Assembly (NCBI GenBank): GCA_903959175.1
Contig: CAJBVW010000019.1
Span: 1 to 57,670 of the forward strand
Length of the DNA: 57,670 bases
Reading direction: 5' to 3'
DNA from: an uncultured Pseudomonadota bacterium
GTDB taxonomy: Bacteria > Myxococcota_A > UBA796 > SXON01
Position 1 is the first letter of the stretch, and each line of letters opens with the position of its first letter. Shown one piece after another: positions 43,806 through 53,807 of the stretch. A program made the position numbers and the translations under genes. The notes below the pieces were generated by a model. That model was given only the letters and a program-made list of their open reading frames with translations. It did not search any database and was not told the origin of the DNA.

Positions 43806-44458
43806 CCGCACTCTGGCTCGCGACGCTCCTGCTCATCCGCGCGGTCGTCGCGCTGCAGGGCGCGGGCCTCCCGGAGTGGACGCTCGCCGCGGTCCCGTTC
43901 CTGTTCATCTACGCGCCGGTGCTGCTGTGCCGCTGGCGGAACGTCGACAGCTACGGCTATCGCATCGCGATCCCCGCCTTCTCCGACCTGCCGGCGTGGC
44001 GCGAGGCGTTCGTGAGCGCGGGCCTCGTGGTCGCCGTCATCCTCGTGCCGTGGCTGGTGGGCTACCACCTCTACCAGACGACGCTCTTCCACCTGACGCC
44101 GCACTGGCGCCTGCCGAAGGACGCCGCGCTCCTCGTCCCGTACCACCTGTTCTTCGTGGCGATCCCGGAGGAGTTCTTCTACCGCGGCTACTTCCAGACG
44201 CGGCTGAACGAGATCTTCCCGAAGAAGTTCCTGATCTTCGGGGTGCCGATCGGCTGGGGGCTGGTCATCGCCTCCCTCTTCTTCGCCTTCGGCCACTCAC
44301 TCGTGGTGTTCCGGTGGTGGCACTTCGCCACGTTCTTCCCCGGGCTCCTCTTCGGCTGGCTCCGCGAGAAGACGGGGCAGCCGGTCGCCGGCGCGTTGCT
44401 GCACGCCTGGGCGAACGTGACGGTCACCTGCCTCGATACGCTCTACGGCGTGATCTGA
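43673..44458 (+). CDS. CPBP-family membrane protease, myxosortase-like
   Basis: The 261-residue membrane protein has IPEEFFYRGYFQTRLNEI (EExxxR), FAFGHSLVVF, FFPGLLFGWLREKTG and HAWANVTVTCL, the four CPBP segments, with about seven helices. FFYRGYxQ and the FPGLLFGWLR motif recall, from memory, myxosortase MrtC, which processes MYXO-CTERM proteins. The start is uncertain. GTG 43673 has GGAGG 7 nt upstream and gives a 133-nt overlap with larE; CTG 43802 overlaps the larE stop (CTGA). It ends 3 nt before the converging TPR gene. The substrate is unproven; the surface protein at 9,929-12,286 is a candidate. Confidence 0.8.
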   Translation: MDHAGPGGLSNGQHVGGPPEHPLGIGDRVERVPPGLRNRVFLELTALWLATLLLIRAVVALQGAGLPEWTLAAVPFLFIYAPVLLCRWRNVDSYGYRIAIPAFSDLPAWREAFVSAGLVVAVILVPWLVGYHLYQTTLFHLTPHWRLPKDAALLVPYHLFFVAIPEEFFYRGYFQTRLNEIFPKKFLIFGVPIGWGLVIASLFFAFGHSLVVFRWWHFATFFPGLLFGWLREKTGQPVAGALLHAWANVTVTCLDTLYGVI

Positions 44459-44461
44459 GGC

Positions 44462-46369
44462 CTACTTCAGCAGCTTCTGGAGGCCGCGCATGTGCGCCTC
44501 GACCTCGCCGACGCGGTAGCCCGGATCCAGGTCGCGGAGCTCCTCGAGCAGCCGTACAGCGGCGCGGTGCTTGCCCGTGGCGGTGTAGAGCGCGGAGAGC
44601 TCGAACAGCGCTTCGGGGTAGGCCGGATCGGTCTCGGCTGCGTCGTTCGAGGCCTCGCGCAGCAGATCGAGCGCGCGGGACACCTCGCCGAGCCCGCGCA
44701 CGGCCTGGGAGCGGAGGACGGCGGCCTCGAGCCCCTCGAGCTCCTCGAGCATCGCGAGGGCGTCGGTCCACATGCCGACGGCCACGAGGGAGCGGGCCTC
44801 GTCGACGTCTCCGAGGGGGGACACCTCGTCCAGGGCGTCAGGGAGGACCTCGGCGAAGGTGCCGTCCTCGAGCGGTCCGAAGTCGGCGAAGGCGTCCTCC
44901 TCGGAGGGCTCGGGCGGGGCGACGGCCGCGGCGGCGCGGGGGGCGCTGCGGAGGGCGGCGATCTTGCCGAGCACGGTGTCGTCGAGGGGGTTCGTGGCGA
45001 GCGCCTCGCGGTAGGCCATCACGGCGCCCACGAGGTCACCGGCGGCGGCGAGGCGGTCCCCCTTCGCTTCGGGGCCGGACGCGTCGGGGGCGGCCGGTGC
45101 GGGCGCAGCCAGCGGAGAAGCCGCCGCGGAGGCTGGAGCGGATTGGGAAGAAGCCGGCTCCAGGCCCGCCGCGAGGCGCACCAGCGCGATGCGCTCGCGG
45201 ACGGCGTCGGCCTCGGTGCCGGCGCGGAGGAGGATGCGCTCCATCGTCACGAGGGCGGCGGCGGCGTCCCGCGTGGCCTCCACTTCGGCCTTCGCGGCGA
45301 GCAACCCGAGCGCGTCCGGCGCCTCGGCCAGGGCCTCGGTCAGCGCGCCGTCCGCACGATCGGCGAAGCCGTAGCGGAGGTAGACCTCGGCGCGCACCTG
45401 GGCGCGGAGCTCGGCCTCGGTGGTCGGCTCGGCGAGCGCGAGCTGCGTGAGGCGGCGCTCCATCCGCGTGATCTTCTCCTCGGCGACCCGGAGCCGGGCG
45501 AGGAGGTCCGCTTCGCCGGGGGCGAGGCGCAGGGACCGTCGGAGCGCTTCGGCTTCGAGGGCGGGCTGGCCGCGCTCGGCGGCGACGCGCGCGAGCTCAC
45601 CGAGCACCTTGAGCGCCTTGTCCGCCTGGCCCACGCCTTCGAAGGCGCGAGAGAGGAGGTCGAGCGTCTGCGGGTCGCGGGGCGCCTGACCGAACGCGAG
45701 CTGGAGGTGGGCGAGCGCACGCTTGTACTCGCCGGCCTCGACCCGGGCACCGGCGGCATCGAGGAGGAGGGGGAGATCGTCGGGCTTCAGCCGGAGCGCC
45801 ATCTCGGCGATGCGACCGACCTCGTCGGGGCGGCCGCGCCTGCGGTACTCCTCCGCGACCTCCTGGTAGGCCGCGGCGGCGCCGAGGGCGTCTCCCCCGG
45901 CCTCGAGGAGCTCGGCCACCTTCAGGCGCAGCGGGGGCTCCCCCGGGCTCAGCTCCGCGACGCGCCGGGCCGCCTTCGCGGCCTCCAGCGGCCGTCCCGC
46001 GCCGATCCACAGGCGCATCGCCATGTCGAAGTGCGGCCGCGCGTCGTTCGCGTACCCGGAGGCGACATAGCACTCGGCGAGGTCCATCTGGATGGCGGGA
46101 TCGTCCGGTCGAAGCGCCAGGAGCTGCTTGAGGACGGCCACGGCGGCGCGGTGCGCGCCCTCCTTCATCAGCCCCTCGGCCACCTCGCGGAACTGCTTCT
46201 CCGCGTCGATAGGGCGGCCGAGCTTCAGCATCAGCTCCCCGACCTTCTGGCGGATCCGGCGATCGCGAGGGTCGAGCTTGAGGATGGCCGAGTAGGCGCG
46301 CAAGGCGCCGTCCTGGCTGCCGAGGTTCAGTTGGCGCATCGCCTCCTGTTCGAGCTGGTTCCGATCCAT
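44462..46369 (-). CDS. TPR-repeat protein
   Basis: The 635-residue cytoplasmic protein has at least six TPR-like pairs in residues 1-260 (for example DGALRAYSAILKLDPRDRRI and EYKRALAHLQLAFGQAPRDP) and more near the C-terminus (RALDLLREASNDAAETDPAY). A charged segment and an Ala/Pro linker (about 415-450) separate them. There is no signal peptide. ATG 46369 has GGGAG about 6 nt upstream and follows accC by 8 nt. It is the last gene of the pil-aro-acc run; the role is not known. Confidence 0.8.
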   Translation of the reverse strand: MDRNQLEQEAMRQLNLGSQDGALRAYSAILKLDPRDRRIRQKVGELMLKLGRPIDAEKQFREVAEGLMKEGAHRAAVAVLKQLLALRPDDPAIQMDLAECYVASGYANDARPHFDMAMRLWIGAGRPLEAAKAARRVAELSPGEPPLRLKVAELLEAGGDALGAAAAYQEVAEEYRRRGRPDEVGRIAEMALRLKPDDLPLLLDAAGARVEAGEYKRALAHLQLAFGQAPRDPQTLDLLSRAFEGVGQADKALKVLGELARVAAERGQPALEAEALRRSLRLAPGEADLLARLRVAEEKITRMERRLTQLALAEPTTEAELRAQVRAEVYLRYGFADRADGALTEALAEAPDALGLLAAKAEVEATRDAAAALVTMERILLRAGTEADAVRERIALVRLAAGLEPASSQSAPASAAASPLAAPAPAAPDASGPEAKGDRLAAAGDLVGAVMAYREALATNPLDDTVLGKIAALRSAPRAAAAVAPPEPSEEDAFADFGPLEDGTFAEVLPDALDEVSPLGDVDEARSLVAVGMWTDALAMLEELEGLEAAVLRSQAVRGLGEVSRALDLLREASNDAAETDPAYPEALFELSALYTATGKHRAAVRLLEELRDLDPGYRVGEVEAHMRGLQKLLK

Positions 46370-46377
46370 GCCGCTCC

Positions 46378-47724
46378 CTACCCCGGACGGTTCTTCAACC
46401 ACTCGTCGATGTACCGCGTGTGGAACTTCACGTCGCGAAAAGCCGGGTCCGAAAGCAGGAGCTTCTGGAGCGGCAGCGAGGTGCGGATGCCCTCGACGAC
46501 GTACTCGTCCATCGCGCCGAGGAGCTTGCGGATGGCCGCTTCGCGGTCGGGCGCGTGCACGATGAGCTTCGCGACGAGCGAGTCGTAGTAGGGCTGGACG
46601 AACGCGCCCTCGTGGACCGCGCTGTCGACCCGCACGCCCGGCCCGCCCGGCGCGTGGTAGCCGACGATCCGGCCCGGGGACGGCGTGAACTTCCAGGGGT
46701 CCTCGGCGTTGACGCGCACCTCGATGCTGTGCCCGTCCAGCTTCACCTCGGACTGGGTGAACGGCATGCGCTCCCCGGCCGCTAGGCGGATCTGGAGCTG
46801 GACCAGGTCGATCCCGGTGACCATCTCGGTGACCGGATGCTCGACCTGGATGCGCGGATTGACCTCGAGGAAGAAGAACTCGTCGCCTTGGACGAGGAAC
46901 TCGCAGGTGCCGACGGTGACGTAGCCGGTGGACGCGACGAGGCGCGCGGCGGCGGCGCGGATGCGGTCCCGCAGGCCCTCGTCGAGGTTGGGCGCGGGCG
47001 CCTCCTCGATGATCTTCTGGTGGCGGCGCTGCATCGAGCAGTCGCGCTCGCCGATGTGCACGGCGGCGCCGTAGCGATCCCCGGCGAACTGGACCTCGAT
47101 GTGGCGCGGCGCGCGCAGGAAGCGCTCGAGGAAGACCTCGCCGCTGCCGAACGCCGCCTTGGCCTCGGCCGAGGTGATCGCGAAGACCTTGCGGAGCGTG
47201 TCCTCGTCCTCGACGACGCGCATGCCCTTGCCGCCGCCACCGGCCGCGGCCTTGAGCATGAGCGGGTAGCCGGACGCCCGGGCGACCTCGACGGCCTCCT
47301 CGAGCACCTCGACGGCGCCGTGGCTGCCCGCGAGCAGCGGCAGGCCGGCCGCGCGGGCGGCTGCCTTGGCGGAGAGCTTGTCGCCGAACTGCCGAAGGTG
47401 CTCGGGGGACGGACCGATGAAGGTCATCCCGTGGGCGTTCACGGCCTCGGCGAAGGTGGCGTTCTCGGCGAGGAACCCGTAGCCGGGATGCACCGCGTCG
47501 ACGCGGGTGATGTCGGCGGCGGAGATGACGGCCGGGAGCGAGAGGTAGGACTGCCGCGCCTGGGCCGGGCCGATACACACGCTCTCGTCCGCGAAGCGGA
47601 CGTGCGTGGCCTGGCGGTCGGCCTCCGAGTACACGGCGACGGTGCGGATGCCGAGCTCGCGACACGCGCGGATGACGCGCATGGCGATCTCGCCGCGGTT
47701 CGCGATGAGGATTTTGCGGAACAC
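46378..47724 (-). CDS. accC: Acetyl-CoA carboxylase, biotin carboxylase subunit
   Basis: AccC carboxylates the biotin on AccB with ATP and bicarbonate, the first step of fatty acid synthesis. The 448-residue protein starts FRKILIANRGEIAMRVIRA, with ATP-grasp loop AAAGGGGKGMRVV, HIEVQFAGD, ERDCSMQRRHQKIIEEAPAP and FFLEVNPRIQVEHPVTE. C-terminal domain is complete. The ATG is 3 nt after the accB stop. The accB-accC order is standard. Confidence 0.98.
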   Translation of the reverse strand: MFRKILIANRGEIAMRVIRACRELGIRTVAVYSEADRQATHVRFADESVCIGPAQARQSYLSLPAVISAADITRVDAVHPGYGFLAENATFAEAVNAHGMTFIGPSPEHLRQFGDKLSAKAAARAAGLPLLAGSHGAVEVLEEAVEVARASGYPLMLKAAAGGGGKGMRVVEDEDTLRKVFAITSAEAKAAFGSGEVFLERFLRAPRHIEVQFAGDRYGAAVHIGERDCSMQRRHQKIIEEAPAPNLDEGLRDRIRAAAARLVASTGYVTVGTCEFLVQGDEFFFLEVNPRIQVEHPVTEMVTGIDLVQLQIRLAAGERMPFTQSEVKLDGHSIEVRVNAEDPWKFTPSPGRIVGYHAPGGPGVRVDSAVHEGAFVQPYYDSLVAKLIVHAPDREAAIRKLLGAMDEYVVEGIRTSLPLQKLLLSDPAFRDVKFHTRYIDEWLKNRPG

Positions 47725-47727
47725 CGC

Positions 47728-48177
47728 CTACCTCGCGGCGAGGCGGAAGAGATCCTGCCCGAACTGCACGGGCTGACCGTTCTCGATGAGGATCTCGGTC
47801 ACGACGCCGTCGACGTCGCTCTCGATCTGGTTCATCAGCTTCATCGCCTCGACGATGCAGACGACCTGGCCTTTGCGTACCGAGTCCCCGACGTTGACGT
47901 AGGCCTGCGCGTCCGGCGAAGACGATCGGTAGAATGTACCGACGATCGGGGCCTTGATCACGCGGCCGTCAGCGGCGGCGGGCTTCGCGGCAGCGGCGGG
48001 TGCGGCGGCGACCGGCGCGGCCTGGGCGGCAACCGGGACCTGCATGTACCCGGACGGCGTGGCGCCCTCGAACCGGACCTTGAGCTTCGAGCCGTCTTCC
48101 CCGGTCTCGTAGGTGAACTCGGCGACGCCCTGCCGCTTCATCATCCGGATGAGTTCCGCCATCTCCTTGCGTTCCAT
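47728..48177 (-). CDS. accB: Acetyl-CoA carboxylase biotin carboxyl carrier protein
   Basis: AccB carries the biotin between AccC and the transferase subunits. The 149-residue protein has the N-terminal helix [15 protein letters not shown], an Ala/Pro linker (about 45-72) and the biotinyl domain with [13 protein letters not shown], where Lys is biotinylated. It also has the thumb [16 protein letters not shown] of AccB proper. The ATG at 48177 overlaps the aroQ stop (TGATG). Confidence 0.97.
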   Translation of the reverse strand: MERKEMAELIRMMKRQGVAEFTYETGEDGSKLKVRFEGATPSGYMQVPVAAQAAPVAAAPAAAAKPAAADGRVIKAPIVGTFYRSSSPDAQAYVNVGDSVRKGQVVCIVEAMKLMNQIESDVDGVVTEILIENGQPVQFGQDLFRLAAR

Positions 48178-48638
48178 CAGCTCTCCTCCCCCGTCGTCAA
48201 CTCGGGGGCCGCGCAGCCTAACAGGCCGCGGAGCCCAAGCTCGTAGCTGGTCGCTCCGAATCCACAGACGACGCCCACCGCGGCGTCACTGAAGTAGGAG
48301 TGGCGCCGGAACGGCTCGCGCGCATGGACGTTCGAGAGGTGCACCTCGACGAACGGCAGAGCGACCGAGAGCAGCGCGTCCCGGAGCGCGACGGACGTGT
48401 GCGTCAGCCCGCCGGGGTTGATGACGATGCCGCGCACCCCCTCGTCGGCGGCGGCGTGCACCCGGTCGATCAGCGCGCCCTCCCAGTTGGACTGGAAGGT
48501 CACGACGCGCACCCCGAGCTCAGCGCCCAGCGCCACGAGCCGCGCGTCGACGTCGGCGAGGGTGGCGCGGCCGTAGATGTCCGGCTCCCGCTTCCCCAAC
48601 CGGTCGAGGTTCGGACCGTGGACCACGAGGATCGTCAT
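48177..48638 (-). CDS. aroQ: 3-dehydroquinate dehydratase, type II
   Basis: AroQ dehydrates 3-dehydroquinate to 3-dehydroshikimate. The 153-residue type II enzyme has [17 protein letters not shown] with the catalytic Tyr, [32 protein letters not shown] and [19 protein letters not shown] with the catalytic His. The position before accB is common in bacteria. The ATG overlaps the TPR gene stop (ATGA). With aroK and aroB nearby the operon carries three shikimate steps. Confidence 0.97.
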   Translation of the reverse strand: MTILVVHGPNLDRLGKREPDIYGRATLADVDARLVALGAELGVRVVTFQSNWEGALIDRVHAAADEGVRGIVINPGGLTHTSVALRDALLSVALPFVEVHLSNVHAREPFRRHSYFSDAAVGVVCGFGATSYELGLRGLLGCAAPELTTGEES

Positions 48639-49330
48639 CCCGCCCTCCAGAAGTGGCGCGCGTAGCGGAGCAGCGGGGCGGGCCCCGCGGTCGGGGCGGG
48701 CCCGGCGGCGTCGAGCGTCACGTCCTCAGGGGGGCTCCGCGCCGCGAGGGGCGTGCGCGCCACGGCGGCCAGGGCCTCCCGCGCGGTGGAGGAGTCGGGG
48801 TCGACCGAGGCGAGGCGGCGCCAGAGCGCGACCGCGCGCTCCGGGTGGCCCGCACGGGCGAACCGATCCGCGAGACGGGGGTGATCGAAGGGGTCTCCGC
48901 CGCGCGCGGAAGGCGCCTCGACCCGCTCGCCGGTTGGCGGCAGGTGGGCGCGGAGGGCGGCGTCCGGATGGTTCGCCATCTCCAGCCGCTCGATGAGCGG
49001 GCGCGCCTCGACCATGCGGCCGTCCTCGACGAAGAGGCGGGCGAGCAGGGAGGCGGCGGCGAGGTTCTCGGGGTCACCCGCGACGACGTCCTGGAGGACC
49101 TCGGCGGCAAGGGGGCGGTTCCCCATCTCGAGGTGGATGCGCCCGAGGACGACGCGCGCGGGGGCGTGGTCGGGGTGCACGCGGAACCCCTCGCGGAGCA
49201 CCTGGAGGCCCTCGCCGAAGCGACCGCCCCGCCGAAGCGCGTCAGCGAGGGCGACGAACACCGTCGACCTGGGCTCGTCGCGCAGGCGCCTGGAGAGGCG
49301 AGCGATGTCCGCCTCGGCCGCGCTGGTCAT
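48635..49330 (-). CDS. TPR-like protein
   Basis: The 231-residue protein has TPR-like pairs ([31 protein letters not shown], then [20 protein letters not shown]) and a Pro-rich C-terminal part. No signal peptide. The stop overlaps aroQ by 4 nt and the gene is 3 nt after a lipoprotein gene. Function unknown; probably co-expressed with the aro and acc genes. Confidence 0.75.
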   Translation of the reverse strand: MTSAAEADIARLSRRLRDEPRSTVFVALADALRRGGRFGEGLQVLREGFRVHPDHAPARVVLGRIHLEMGNRPLAAEVLQDVVAGDPENLAAASLLARLFVEDGRMVEARPLIERLEMANHPDAALRAHLPPTGERVEAPSARGGDPFDHPRLADRFARAGHPERAVALWRRLASVDPDSSTAREALAAVARTPLAARSPPEDVTLDAAGPAPTAGPAPLLRYARHFWRAG

Positions 49331-49333
49331 CGG

Positions 49334-49900
49334 CTACTGGAAGTCGTAGGTCCAGGAGTCCGCGGCGACGCCGATGCTGGCGAAGATGGGGATGGGGAAG
49401 ACCTCCCCCTCGTCGTCGACGGGGATGGAGTCGATGAACACGTAGAAGTCGAGGATCCCACGGTTGTCGGTGCCGCCCCGGTAGTACGTCGGGCGGAGGC
49501 CCCCGAGGTCGGTGTAGTCGCCGCCGAACTCGACGTAGCGGTCCTCGCCGATGTCGAACCAGGCCGCGCACTCCTCGGAGCCGTCGGTCTCGCAGGCCTC
49601 TTCGTACTCGGTCACGGTGGTCACCGCGGTGGCCGGGATGATGTAGGCCTCCGACCACCCCGAGGTGAGCTCCACCAGGATGTTGTTCAGGGGCATGGTG
49701 CGACCCTGCTCGGTGTCCTCGATGGTGACCATCACCTGCTCGCGGAGGAGGAGGCCGACGCCGTCGTCCGGGTCGTTGTAGGCGAGGTCGAAGATCGGGC
49801 CCGTTTCGTCGCTACCCGTGAGGTACACGATCTCGGCGCCGACCGGCGCGCCGTAGGGGCCCATGGCGCAACCGAGGGTGAGGGCGAGGAGGATGGACAT
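49334..49900 (-). CDS. Predicted lipoprotein, function unknown
   Basis: The 188-residue protein has a short signal LLALTLGCAMG (Cys11, weak lipobox). The mature part is rich in Asp, Gly and Tyr and beta-type (VMVTIEDTEQGRTMPL, ILDFYVFIDSIPV). ATG 49900 has GGAG about 8 nt upstream. It sits between aroB and a TPR gene in the pil-aro-acc run. I recognise no family. Confidence 0.72.
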   Translation of the reverse strand: MSILLALTLGCAMGPYGAPVGAEIVYLTGSDETGPIFDLAYNDPDDGVGLLLREQVMVTIEDTEQGRTMPLNNILVELTSGWSEAYIIPATAVTTVTEYEEACETDGSEECAAWFDIGEDRYVEFGGDYTDLGGLRPTYYRGGTDNRGILDFYVFIDSIPVDDEGEVFPIPIFASIGVAADSWTYDFQ

Positions 49901-49927
49901 CGGCGACTCCGTGTTGCCCGCGGGCGG

Positions 49928-51016
49928 CTACCGGTCGATAGGAAGGGCCTGGATGAGCGTAGGCACCTCGTCCAGGGGGAGCGAGCGCAGCTCGATCCGA
50001 CCCGGCGCGTACGGCACCACGATCCGGAGCATACCACGCAGGCGCTTCTTGTCATAGCCGACGGCCCGCGCGAGTGCGGCGGGGTCGACATCCGCCGGCG
50101 CGGAGATCGGAAGTCCGAGGGCGGCGATCAGCGATTCCAGGCGCCGCGGCAGGGACGGCTCGGTGAGCCAGCCCTCGGCCTCCGCGAAGCGGGTGATCCC
50201 GAGCAGGCCCAGCGCGACGGCCTCGCCGTGGCGGAGGACGCCGTAGCCACAGACCGACTCGAGCGCGTGGCCCAGCGTGTGGCCGAGGTTGAGCACGGCG
50301 CGACGGCCCTGCTCGTGGGGATCGTCCGCGACCACGGCGGCCTTCGTGCGCACCGAGTCCGCGACCATCCGCGCGAGGGCGGCGGGATCGCGCGCGACGA
50401 GCGCTGGCGCGAGGGCCTCGCAGGTGGCGAGGGCCTCCTCTCCGGCGAGCACCGCGTGCTTGACGATCTCGCCGAAGCCGCAGCGGAGCTCGGCGTCGGG
50501 CAACGTGGCGAGCGTGTCGAGCGCGGCCCACACGAGGATCGGCTGGTGGAACGCGCCGACGAGGTTCTTCCCGCTCGCGGTGTTCACCCCGGTCTTCCCG
50601 CCGACGGAGGAGTCGACCATCGCGAGGAGCGTCGTCGGGACCTGGACCAGCGGCACGCCGCGCAGCACGGTGGCCGCGGCGAACCCGACGATGTCGCCGG
50701 TGACGCCGCCGCCGAGCGCGAGCACGGGGGTCTGCCGGTCGACGCGCGCCGCGAGCAGGCCGCCCACGAGCGCTTCCCAGGTCGCGAGCGTCTTGTTGGC
50801 CTCCCCGTCGGGGACCTCCAGCTGCTCGACGTGCCAGCCCGCGCCCTCCAGCTCCGCGCGGAGGCGTGCAGCGTGGAGCGGCGCCACCACGGGGTTGGTG
50901 ACGACGACGCACCGCCCGGGGCCGCGCCCCACGGCCAACGCCGCGCCGAGGCCGGTCAGGCCCTCCGCGACCACCACGTCGTACTCCGCTCCGCCCGCCA
51001 CTACGGGGATGTGCAC
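49928..51016 (-). CDS. aroB: 3-dehydroquinate synthase
   Basis: AroB converts DAHP to 3-dehydroquinate with NAD and a metal ion. The 362-residue protein has VLALGGGVTGDIVGFAAAT, PTTLLAMVDSSVGGKTGVN, ELRCGFGEIVKHAVL and LNLGHTLGHALES (metal-binding His). GTG 51016 has GGAGG 4 nt upstream and overlaps aroK by 16 nt; GTG 51001 is an alternative. It is part of the classical pilQ-aroK-aroB order. Confidence 0.97.
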   Translation of the reverse strand: MHIPVVAGGAEYDVVVAEGLTGLGAALAVGRGPGRCVVVTNPVVAPLHAARLRAELEGAGWHVEQLEVPDGEANKTLATWEALVGGLLAARVDRQTPVLALGGGVTGDIVGFAAATVLRGVPLVQVPTTLLAMVDSSVGGKTGVNTASGKNLVGAFHQPILVWAALDTLATLPDAELRCGFGEIVKHAVLAGEEALATCEALAPALVARDPAALARMVADSVRTKAAVVADDPHEQGRRAVLNLGHTLGHALESVCGYGVLRHGEAVALGLLGITRFAEAEGWLTEPSLPRRLESLIAALGLPISAPADVDPAALARAVGYDKKRLRGMLRIVVPYAPGRIELRSLPLDEVPTLIQALPIDR

Positions 51017-51480
51017 AGCGCCTCCACGCGATCCGCGACTTCGCGCGGATCCCGGCCCTCCGTATCCACCCAGGGCCCCGCCGCGCGGTGCGCCGCGTCC
51101 CTCGCAGCCAGCAGCGCCTCCAGGTTCGGCGCGAGCGGGCGGCCGACTCCCTCGCCGATCCGGGCGCGCAGGGTCGGCGCGGCCCCCATCAGGACCACCA
51201 CGCGCCACCCCTCAAGCCGGCGGCGGTTGGCGGGGTCGACCACGGTGCCCCCGCCGAGCGCGAGCACGCCGTGGCCGGCGACCGCGCGCACGAGAACCTC
51301 GGCCTCACGTCGTCGGAACGACGCCTCACCACCGGACGCGAAGAGCGCGGGAATGTCCCCGATCTCGGAGTCGAGATCCAGGAAGGGCACGCCCCAACGC
51401 TCCGCGAGGAGCCGCCCGACGGTCGACTTGCCGGCGCCCATCGGGCCCGCGAGGGCCAGGCGAACCGGCGCGTGGACCAC
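51001..51480 (-). CDS. aroK: Shikimate kinase
   Basis: AroK phosphorylates shikimate at the 3-hydroxyl. The 159-residue product has P-loop LAGPMGAGKSTVGRLLAE, LDLDSEIG (shikimate-binding Asp), FRRREAEVL, LALGGGTVV and the lid Arg in GVGRPLA. The GTG start at 51480 comes directly after the pilQ stop with no intervening base. It overlaps aroB by 16 nt. Confidence 0.95.
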   Translation of the reverse strand: MVHAPVRLALAGPMGAGKSTVGRLLAERWGVPFLDLDSEIGDIPALFASGGEASFRRREAEVLVRAVAGHGVLALGGGTVVDPANRRRLEGWRVVVLMGAAPTLRARIGEGVGRPLAPNLEALLAARDAAHRAAGPWVDTEGRDPREVADRVEALCTSP

Positions 51481-53781
51481 TTAGTCCTCCGACTCCAGCG
51501 GGACGATGCGCGGCGTGATGAACACCAGCATCTCGTCCTGGATCCGGGCCTTCTCCGAGTTCTTGAAGAGCAGCCCGATGATGGGAATGCTCCCGAAGAA
51601 CGGGACCCGCGTCTGCTTCTGGCTCTCGCTCGTGGCGTAGACGCCGCCGAGGACCGTGGTGTCGCCGTCCGGGACGAGCACGCGCGTCGAGATCGACTTG
51701 GTGGTGATCGCCGGGTTGCCGCCCACGCCCGCCGCGAAGTCCGGGCGGTCGTTCGACACCTTGATGTCGAGGAAGATCGTGCCGTCCGACGTGATGTGCG
51801 GGGTCACGGCCAGCTCGAGGTTCGCCTCGACGAACTGGACCTGGGTGCCGTTCTGGCTGGTCGAGACGAACGGGATGCGCGCGCCTTGGATGACGGTCGC
51901 CTCCTCGTTGTCCAGCGCGGTCACGCGCGGGCTCGAGATGATCTTGCCCCAGCCCTCGGCCTCGATGGCGGAGAGACGCGCGTCGAGGTTGAGCAGTCCG
52001 GGGATGCTGCCGAGCGAGAAGCCGAGCGCGCCCGCCGAGCCGGTCGCGGCGAGGTCGACGAGGAGGTTGTCCGCCGCCGAGTCGAAGCCGACGTTGCCGC
52101 CGCTCCCGCCGCTGACGCCGACGCTGCTCGGGAAGAACGCGCCGGTGGGGTACCCGGTCGCCGCCGAAGCATCGACCGCGCCGCCCCACTCGATGCCGAG
52201 GCTGCGGGAGAAGTTGCTGGTCGCCTCGACGAAGCGGGCCTCGATGCTGACCTGCCGGTTGGGCTTGTCGAGCGTGCGCAGCAGCTCGCGGATCTGGGCG
52301 ACGTTGTCTTCCTGGTCGCGCACGATGAGCTGGTTGCCGCGCGAGTCGACCTGGACGCTGCCGCGCGCCGAGAGCACCGAGGTGACCTGCTCGACGAGCT
52401 CGTCCGCCTGGGCGTAGTTGAGCGGCGCCACGTAGAGCTGGAGCTCGGCGAGGTCGTCCTTGGTCTTCTCGGTCTCGAGGGAGGCCTGCTGCTCCGCCTT
52501 GATCGTCTCGAGCGGCGCGATGCGCACGATGTTGCCGAGGCGCTCCGCGCCGAGGCCCTTGGCCTGGAGGACGGCGCCGAGCGCCTCGTCCCAGGGCACG
52601 TCCTTCAGGCGCACCGTCACCTTCCCCGAGACGTCGTCGGAGGTGATGATGTTGATGTCCGCGAAGTCCGCGATGAAGCGGAACACCACATGGATGTCCG
52701 CTTCCTGCAGATCGATGCTCATCCGCTTGCCGTTCGAGCGGGAGGAGTTGGAGCTCTTCACGTCGGAGGCGAAGCCGAAGGAGCCGGGGGCGGAGGTGCC
52801 GCCGCCGCTGCCGAAGACGGCTTGGGGGTCGACCGAGCGGCCGTTCCCCGTGATGAGGACCTCGGAGCCATTGGAGTTGGAGAGGCCCTCGCCGCCGTTG
52901 GTGGCGGGCGTGCCCGGCGCGGCCGGGACCGCACGGCTCACCGCCGCGCCCTGGAGCGCAGCCTCGCGCTTGGCGAGGATGTCGGCCGGGATGCGGATGG
53001 AGAGCACGGTGAGGCCGCCCTCGCGGGAAACCTCGTACTCGGCGCCTTCGCGCAGGCCGACGGTGATGCGCGCGCCCGCCGCGGTAGGCGCGGCGCGGAC
53101 GGAGTCGACCGCGCTGTAGAAGAAGCGGGTGTCGATCTCGCGGCCGAGGCTCTCCGCGATGCGGGCGCCGGGGAGGTCGATCGCGATGGTGTTCCGCGAC
53201 GGCTGGGACACGGCGGGCTCCACGTCCTTCGAGCCGATGAGGATGCGGCTGACGCGATCCTTCTGCTGGAAGTCGAGCGTGGTGAGCGCGGGGCCACTGA
53301 TCGCGGCCAGGGGACCGGAGAGCTTGACGCCGTCCACCGTGGGGGCGCCGAGGGCGTCCGCGAGGGGGTCGGAGACGGCGCCCGCGGTGAGCGTCAACAC
53401 GATCGCGCCAGGCTCGCTCTTGATGTCCCACTGGGCGGGCCCCGTGAGCCACAACGTCACGCGCACGTTGTCCGTGCCGTCGTTGAACGTGCCGTACTCG
53501 GCGCGCGAGACGATGCCGCCGCTGCCGAGCGCGGCGTCGGCACCGAGGCGAGCGCCCGCGATGTCGAGCACGAGGCGCTCGGGGTTGGTCTGACGGAACG
53601 GGCTGACGGACGGCTGTCCGCTGGTCGCGTCGACCGCGATGCGGACGACGGTCACCCCCGACGCGGTGCCGATCTGGGCGCTACCGACCGTGAGCGGATC
53701 CGCCGCGAAGGCGGGAGCGACAGCGAGCGCGGAGAGCAGGACGATCCCGGCCACACGACCGGCGGGGAGGAGCCTGCGCAT
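51481..53781 (-). CDS. pilQ: Type IV pilus secretin PilQ
   Basis: PilQ forms the outer-membrane pore through which pili pass. The 766-residue product has a signal peptide cut about SALAVAPAFA-A, two AMIN-type peptidoglycan-binding domains (about 25-120 and 145-255), a Gly/Ser/Asn-rich linker, a secretin N domain (ISIDLQEADIHVVFRFIADFADINI type) and the secretin core with VTALDNEEATVIQGARIPF and PFFGSIPIIGLLFKN. I chose ATG 53781, preceded by GGGGA, because the signal peptide starts there; ATG 53811 overlaps pilP by 4 nt and is possible. Confidence 0.96.
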   Translation of the reverse strand: MRRLLPAGRVAGIVLLSALAVAPAFAADPLTVGSAQIGTASGVTVVRIAVDATSGQPSVSPFRQTNPERLVLDIAGARLGADAALGSGGIVSRAEYGTFNDGTDNVRVTLWLTGPAQWDIKSEPGAIVLTLTAGAVSDPLADALGAPTVDGVKLSGPLAAISGPALTTLDFQQKDRVSRILIGSKDVEPAVSQPSRNTIAIDLPGARIAESLGREIDTRFFYSAVDSVRAAPTAAGARITVGLREGAEYEVSREGGLTVLSIRIPADILAKREAALQGAAVSRAVPAAPGTPATNGGEGLSNSNGSEVLITGNGRSVDPQAVFGSGGGTSAPGSFGFASDVKSSNSSRSNGKRMSIDLQEADIHVVFRFIADFADINIITSDDVSGKVTVRLKDVPWDEALGAVLQAKGLGAERLGNIVRIAPLETIKAEQQASLETEKTKDDLAELQLYVAPLNYAQADELVEQVTSVLSARGSVQVDSRGNQLIVRDQEDNVAQIRELLRTLDKPNRQVSIEARFVEATSNFSRSLGIEWGGAVDASAATGYPTGAFFPSSVGVSGGSGGNVGFDSAADNLLVDLAATGSAGALGFSLGSIPGLLNLDARLSAIEAEGWGKIISSPRVTALDNEEATVIQGARIPFVSTSQNGTQVQFVEANLELAVTPHITSDGTIFLDIKVSNDRPDFAAGVGGNPAITTKSISTRVLVPDGDTTVLGGVYATSESQKQTRVPFFGSIPIIGLLFKNSEKARIQDEMLVFITPRIVPLESED

Positions 53782-53807
53782 ACCCGAATCCCCAATAAAG
53801 AAGCGGA